From: Verticillium longisporum
Taxonomy: Eukaryota; Ascomycota; Sordariomycetes; Glomerellales; Plectosphaerellaceae
Direction of reading: 5' to 3'
DNA: 64,000 nucleotides
Assembly: GCA_019188255.1 (NCBI GenBank)
Contig: JAETXT010000007.1
Location: forward strand, 868,001 to 932,000
Position numbers and translations under genes: made by a program. The notes below the pieces were generated by a model. It had not been told where the DNA came from and did not search any database. It was given only the letters and a program-made list of their open reading frames with translations. Position 1 is the first letter of the stretch. The number at the start of each line of letters is the position of its first letter. This document shows, piece after piece, positions 59,762-64,000 of this stretch.

Positions 59762-61137
59762 ATGGCGGCACGGTCTATGATACCGTTCCTCGTGGGCATG
59801 ATGCTTCTGACTGGTTGCTGTAACACTATCCTTACAAAGTATCAGGTCAGCGCTTTCTTGATTCCCCTCGTCCTGCAGTGATTGCTTCTTACTGACTCCT
59901 TGCGCCGTCAGGACATGCAATGCGTCCGAAACTGCGACCATCCCGACGTCTCGCGCCGCGCTTACTTCAACCAACCTGTCCTCCAGACGGCTCAAATGTT
60001 CGTCGGCGAGATGGGGTGCTGGTTGGTGGTTGGAATCATGGCTCTGTGGCGCCGTTACGTCTCTTGTTTGACGCCTCAAGGCGACGGGTACGAGGCGGTT
60101 AGCACTGATGATACCCACGCCGATGAGGCGAGGACAGCCCTCGTCAACGACACGAGTGATAGGGGGCCAGCGACAGACGACGCGATACCGGATTCTCCTA
60201 GGCTACGTGGTCGATTGCTATTTCTCCTTGCCTTGCCAGCAGTTTCCGACATTTGCGGCACCACGCTCATGAACATTGGCCTGCTTCTTGTGGTGGCCTC
60301 TATCTATCAAATGACAAGAGGCGCGCTCGTTCTCTTTGTCGGACTTTTCAGTGTTGTATTCCTACGGAGACATCTCCATCTGTTCCAGTGGCTCTCTCTG
60401 GCAGGCGTCGTAACCGGTGTTGCCATTGACGGCTTGGAAGGAGCTATTTATCACGAAGAAACTGATGAAGAGTTCAAGGGTGACGCGACGCTCGTCCAAA
60501 CAGTCCCTACCTCAAGCGCCCTTCTCTCTGTCATTGGTGTCCTCCTCATCGCTGGAGCCCAAATCTTTACTGCCACCCAGTTTGTGCTGGAGGAGTGGAT
60601 TCTAGAGCGTTGGGCGATTGAACCTATCCAGGTTGTCGGCTGGGAGGGCTTGTTTGGTTTCGTTGTCACACTCGTCGTCATGGTAGTTCTTCACGTCGCC
60701 GTGGGCAGTACGGATGCCGGTCGCTACGGCTTTTTTGACATGGCGGAAGGCTGGAGACAGATGACATCGGACAGGAGAATCGCCATCTCCAGTCTCCTGA
60801 TTATGATCAGCATTGGGTAAGAGATATACGAGCTCTGCCACCATCTCACATTATGCTGACAGTTTTCTTTAGCGGCTTTAACTTCTTCGGACTGTCCGTT
60901 ACGAGAAGTGTCAGTGCAACCTCACGATCCACCATCGACACGTGCCGGACACTCTTCATCTGGATAGTGTCTCTCGGTCTTCGTTGGGAGACCTTCAAGT
61001 GGTTGCAGGTTGTTGGCTTTGCGCTGCTCGTCTATTTTACATTCGTCTTCAATGGCATTGTGCAGCCACCCTTCAAAGCGTTACGACCTGATGAGGAGAT
61101 TGAAGAGCTGTTGCCAGAAGATCCTATTCAACATTAG
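59762..61137 (+). CDS. SLC35F6-type drug/metabolite transporter
   Basis: Ten-helix drug/metabolite transporter superfamily protein; human SLC35F6 (ANT2-binding protein) is lysosomal/mitochondrial, and the substrate is unknown. Introns at 59846-59911 and 60817-60872 give 417 residues. It begins MAARSMIPFLVGMMLLTGCC. Helices include FNQPVLQTAQMFVGEMGCWL, LPAVSDICGTTLMNIGLLLV, ASIYQMTRGALVLFVGLFSV and FLRRHLHLFQWLSLAGVVTG. GAQIFTATQFVLEEW and WEGLFGFVVTLVVMV follow, then ATSRSTIDTCRTLFIWIVSL in the last part. A hydrophilic loop (residues about 85-125) is typical. The upstream ORF start at 59480 adds no conserved sequence. Confidence 0.9.
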
Positions 61138-61480
61138 GGAGGGAGCCTCCGACATCGGTCAAGGAGGATGGAGGCAACGATCGAATTGAGAGGCTATGTT
61201 CACGCAAGCCGTGGATATATCACGACATGCAAGTATCATCGCTTTCAAGATGCCCAGATACGGGTTCTCCTTACTTCTCGATATTCGAAATGAGGCTACC
61301 TTGGGAGGCAACCTTGTGCTTCATTTTCTTGATAAATACCGAATATTTATATCCTCAATTACTGCTCTTTCCACGTGACCCAAGGCCAATTTCGGTGCGG
61401 GGTGGGGTGTCAGAAACCGAGTATATTTGCCGTGGGCGACTGTCGACTCCAGGCCGGCCAGAAGTCCCAAATAAGAAACC
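61138..61480. other. Convergent intergenic region, SLC35F6-type / Yippee
   Basis: 340 bp, nothing recognised. Confidence 0.4.
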
Positions 61481-61899
61481 TCACGTCACGTTGCAGAGGA
61501 GCTCCGCTTCCAGAATGAACTTGCCCTCCTTGTACTTCTCAGTAGTTTCGTATGCCTTGTCGTACTTCCATCCCACCGTCTCCTTGCACTGTCGGCAAGT
61601 GATGTCACGGACGATATGCCTCCCGGTTGTCATGTTGCGCTCGCTTGGCTCGCCCATGTCAATGTTCACGACATTATTGAACAGATAGGCTTTGCCGTGC
61701 TGGCCTCGAAAGTTCTATCAAACGATCCGAACCGTCAGCAAATGCGCGATGTGGTCCGCTAAGCTAGGGGGGAGGTCGAGGCTCGGGATCAAAATCTCAC
61801 TCGGCTGATAATGTCCTCATGATTGGCGAGGTGCGCTTTGCACGTCTTGCAGCCGTAGATCTTGCTGCTGTTGAGGTACGTGTTGTAGGCAAGGCCCAT
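61481..61899 (-). CDS. Yippee-family zinc-binding protein
   Basis: Yippee proteins have a zinc-binding fold with two Cys pairs; the yeast relative Moh1 is linked to stationary phase and apoptosis-like death, and human relatives belong to the CTLH ligase network. One intron (61800-61715) gives 110 residues. The first pair is in YGCKTCKAHL, the second in DITCRQCKETVGWKYD. The usual core RGQHGKAYLFNNVVNID, GEPSERNMTTGRHIVRD and AYETTEKYKEGKFILE is complete. The product starts MGLAYNTYLN. Confidence 0.95.
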
Positions 61900-63237
61900 C
61901 TTCTACGTGTACCTGACTGAACGACGGGGAACAGTGCAGAGAAACTGAGGGCGGGGCCAGTGAGCGTGAGCTGCAACGCGTTTGATATGGGACTTGACTG
62001 TGTCCACAAGGTTGCAGCTGCGCGAAGCAGGGATTGCTCGTCTGTTTATTGGCCTCCTTGAGAGTTCGGGTTCAGGCCTTGGTACAATAAGTTCGCAATC
62101 TTCCCTGGAGGAGTGAGGCCAATGAAGATTGTCGCTGGGGGGCTTGGGAAAGAGACAGAGAGGTGAGTACCAGTGAGGAGTAGGTTCACTTAAGAATGAC
62201 GATCCAGTTCAATGTGTGTGTACGCCCAAGGGATCGGAAGAGGAGCAGGAGGAAAACCAGGCCAAAACCTAAGTAATCTGTTCTGATGACAAGTCGGGTC
62301 TGAGAGCAAGAAAGCCTTATTCTACACAACAAGACAAGGGGTGTAGGCAGTCCAGGTGGATGTTTGCTGCCTACCTTACCAAGGAGGCAATAGCGAACTG
62401 CGGGGCATGATGACTGCAGTCCAGATCTGACGGCTGTCACGGGGGCTCGAGTGAGCAGCTGACACCTAGCAGGTACCTACCTACCTTATTACTAGGTGCT
62501 CCCTGACAAGCTTCAGGCCAAAAAGTTGTGTCATCCCGTTGGTGGGGATCTGGCCGAGACCCATTTATTGATAGGTATTGCAGTATGCCATATGACGCAC
62601 TAACGCGGCTGACTGAGCACTAACGTTGAGGCGGGATGAGGTCACGAACACAATGCCGTTGTATATCCTCAGATTACTGCACCTAACTGCCTTACCTACC
62701 AAGCACTTGACAGAAAAAATGTCCCACCAAAAGGCTCTACAGTAGACTTACTACGTGACAGCGAGGCATGGGCCGGCCTTGATGGGGCGGCTCTCTCATT
62801 TCGTCGAACAATTTAACATCGACCACTTGCTACCTAAGGTACCCAGTTGCCAGGGTGCCACATGCCCACATCTGGCAGGCGGACAAATGGGCAGGTACTC
62901 AGCGCCAGGAATATCAGGGCAACAGGAACCGAAGCAACCATCTCAAGGAGGCTGTGGTACAATGGGAACCGACCTCTGTGTACACATTGCCTGCCTTGCT
63001 GCCAAATATGTGTACACAAACCTATGGCGAACCGAACATGGTGGAAAACACGAACAAACGGGACAGATAAATGTCGTTATTGGAAGAGGCACAAGCATAG
63101 CCATGACATGGCCTAGGTTGGATACAAAAGTTCCCTATATGTACAAAGTAACCCGCCCGTGTCGTCTCTACATTGGTCGGAATGAGATTCTGTATTGCCC
63201 CCTGAAGCAAGACAATAAAAAGTGACTCCTGTTGGCG
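61900..63237. other. Intergenic region, Yippee / ferric reductase
   Basis: 1.3 kb. Palindromic GGTACCTACCTACC at 62471-62484 and ACCTAAGGTACC at 62831-62842. No gene recognised. Confidence 0.4.
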
Positions 63238-64000
63238 TTACCAAGAGAAAGCTTCCTCCACAAAGTCAATCTCGCCATCATACTGGCGAGCGCGCACAGC
63301 GCGCCGCACGTCATCACTGAGAACACCAGGTCCACAAACGGTGACCCCCATGGCGCCGACCTGTTGCTCCATCTCAGCAGCCAACAGAGTGTCAATGTTG
63401 GGTCTGCCAGGAAACATCTGGACCGTGGCAGAGGGGCTGTGTATTTCCTTGCTCGAGCGGGGCCTGCTCACGAAAAGCATGATGCGGAGTACATCCCGGC
63501 GTTTGTCCATGGCCAAGATTTGTGTCATCCACGGCCGGATCCATTCAAGATGTTCAGGGCTCTGGATGACCCAGACCAATGTAATACGCCTCGTGGCCAC
63601 AGTTCCATTGGCGTAGCCGATGACAAGATCTCGCACGTGAGGCACTGCTTGCGTGATTCCCACACCGCCAGCAAACAACATGACCGTGCCATAAGACTTC
63701 ATGCTGTGCAACTCGCCGTACGGTCCTTCAACCATGCAGGTTGTGTGCATCTGGCCACGTGGGCACGCCGATGCCTTTGGAAGAGCGTGTTGGTGAACCC
63801 TGTTCTTCCTCGGATGACAAAGGACATGGTGGTTTTGCGCATCTCCAGAATGTCCTGCCGGTTCATGGCAAGCTTCTCAGAGCTGGGATCCTCGGCGTCT
63901 TCGCTCCAGGCCACAGAGAATGGGTGTGATTGCAGGTAACTGAGTGACGGCATATACATGTATGCGTGTTGCCCAGGCCTGAAGGTCCACGGTCGGGCCA
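63238..64000 (-). pseudogene. Ferric reductase-like transmembrane protein, C-terminal part, one apparent frame break
   Basis: C-terminal portion of a FRE-type (NOX/FRE superfamily) reductase that moves electrons from NADPH through FAD and haem to a metal or oxygen. The 5' part lies beyond the right edge. Minus-strand reading from the edge gives RPGQHAYMYMPS and HPFSVAW, the FAD-binding HPF(T/S) motif. The frame then breaks at the TTT run 63776-63778 (AAA on the gene strand), one base short, and continues with MVEGPYGELHS, the NAD-binding LFAGGVGITQAVPHV and a C-terminal VCGPGVLSDDVRRAVR block with CG(P). It ends with VEEAFSW. The frame break could be an assembly error. Confidence 0.85.

Noticed and set aside
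1..64000. CRISPR array, rRNA genes, tRNA genes
   Set aside because: No regularly spaced repeats, no rRNA-like sequence and no B-box GGTTCGAATCC type match was noticed in reading; tRNA absence is only as good as a manual scan.
15729..64000. Secondary-metabolite or effector gene cluster
   Set aside because: All recognised genes are conserved housekeeping or regulatory genes; no PKS, NRPS, terpene synthase or small secreted Cys-rich protein was found.

Overview
This window looks like chromosomal DNA of a filamentous ascomycete (Pezizomycotina, most likely a Sordariomycete). The evidence is short 45-120 bp GT-AG introns, homologues typical of filamentous fungi (HapE, PalB, Slp1, PMP47-type carrier), and a large AT-rich block with the mark of repeat-induced point mutation (RIP): CA/TG almost absent, TA in great excess, CG retained. 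Species cannot be fixed from the sequence.

Positions 1-15,120 are a nested graveyard of transposable elements. A minus-strand Gypsy-type element with reverse transcriptase and RNase H remnants lies at the left. A 1,859-bp Fot1/pogo-type DNA transposon (2536-4394) with long terminal inverted repeats and a TA duplication has inserted in it and, unlike its surroundings, carries no RIP. A complete but RIP-killed Copia element follows (4541-11041; 721-bp LTRs, ATAAT target duplication, gag-integrase-RT-RNase H order). Then come further RIP-degraded fragments: a segment repeated in inverted orientation from the left end, a second Copia pol remnant, a reverse LTR fragment, and the N-terminal part of a pogo-type transposase at the border with gene-rich DNA.

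From about 15.7 kb to the end there is a dense set of housekeeping genes, with no operon logic and mostly convergent or divergent pairs: slp1 (SUN domain, +), mei2-like RNA-binding protein (-), sec15 exocyst (+), hapE CCAAT-binding subunit (-), fcf2 rRNA processing (+), mitochondrial ribosomal S10 (+), mitochondrial tryptophanyl-tRNA synthetase (+), an importin-beta family karyopherin (-), Xaa-Pro aminopeptidase P (+), a FUN14-domain protein (-), the centromeric histone CENP-A/CenH3 (-), derlin (+), acireductone dioxygenase (+), ribosomal protein eL29 (-), a PMP47-type peroxisomal carrier (-), calpain-like palB (+), a C2H2 zinc-finger regulator (-), tRNA-splicing subunit sen15 (-), a DUF2985 membrane protein (+), an SLC35F6-type transporter (+), a Yippee protein (-) and the C-terminal part of a ferric reductase (-, running off the right end).

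For most multi-exon genes I worked out splice sites by hand, and the spliced lengths are exact multiples of three. The exceptions are informative. Five genic loci (acireductone dioxygenase, palB, the C2H2 regulator, DUF2985 and the ferric reductase) plus the Fot1-type transposase each carry one or more single-base frame breaks, almost all at or beside short homopolymer runs. This points either to homopolymer indels in the assembly or to real disruption, and it is the main point to check. Intergenic regions repeatedly carry palindromic runs of the TACCTAGGTA type.
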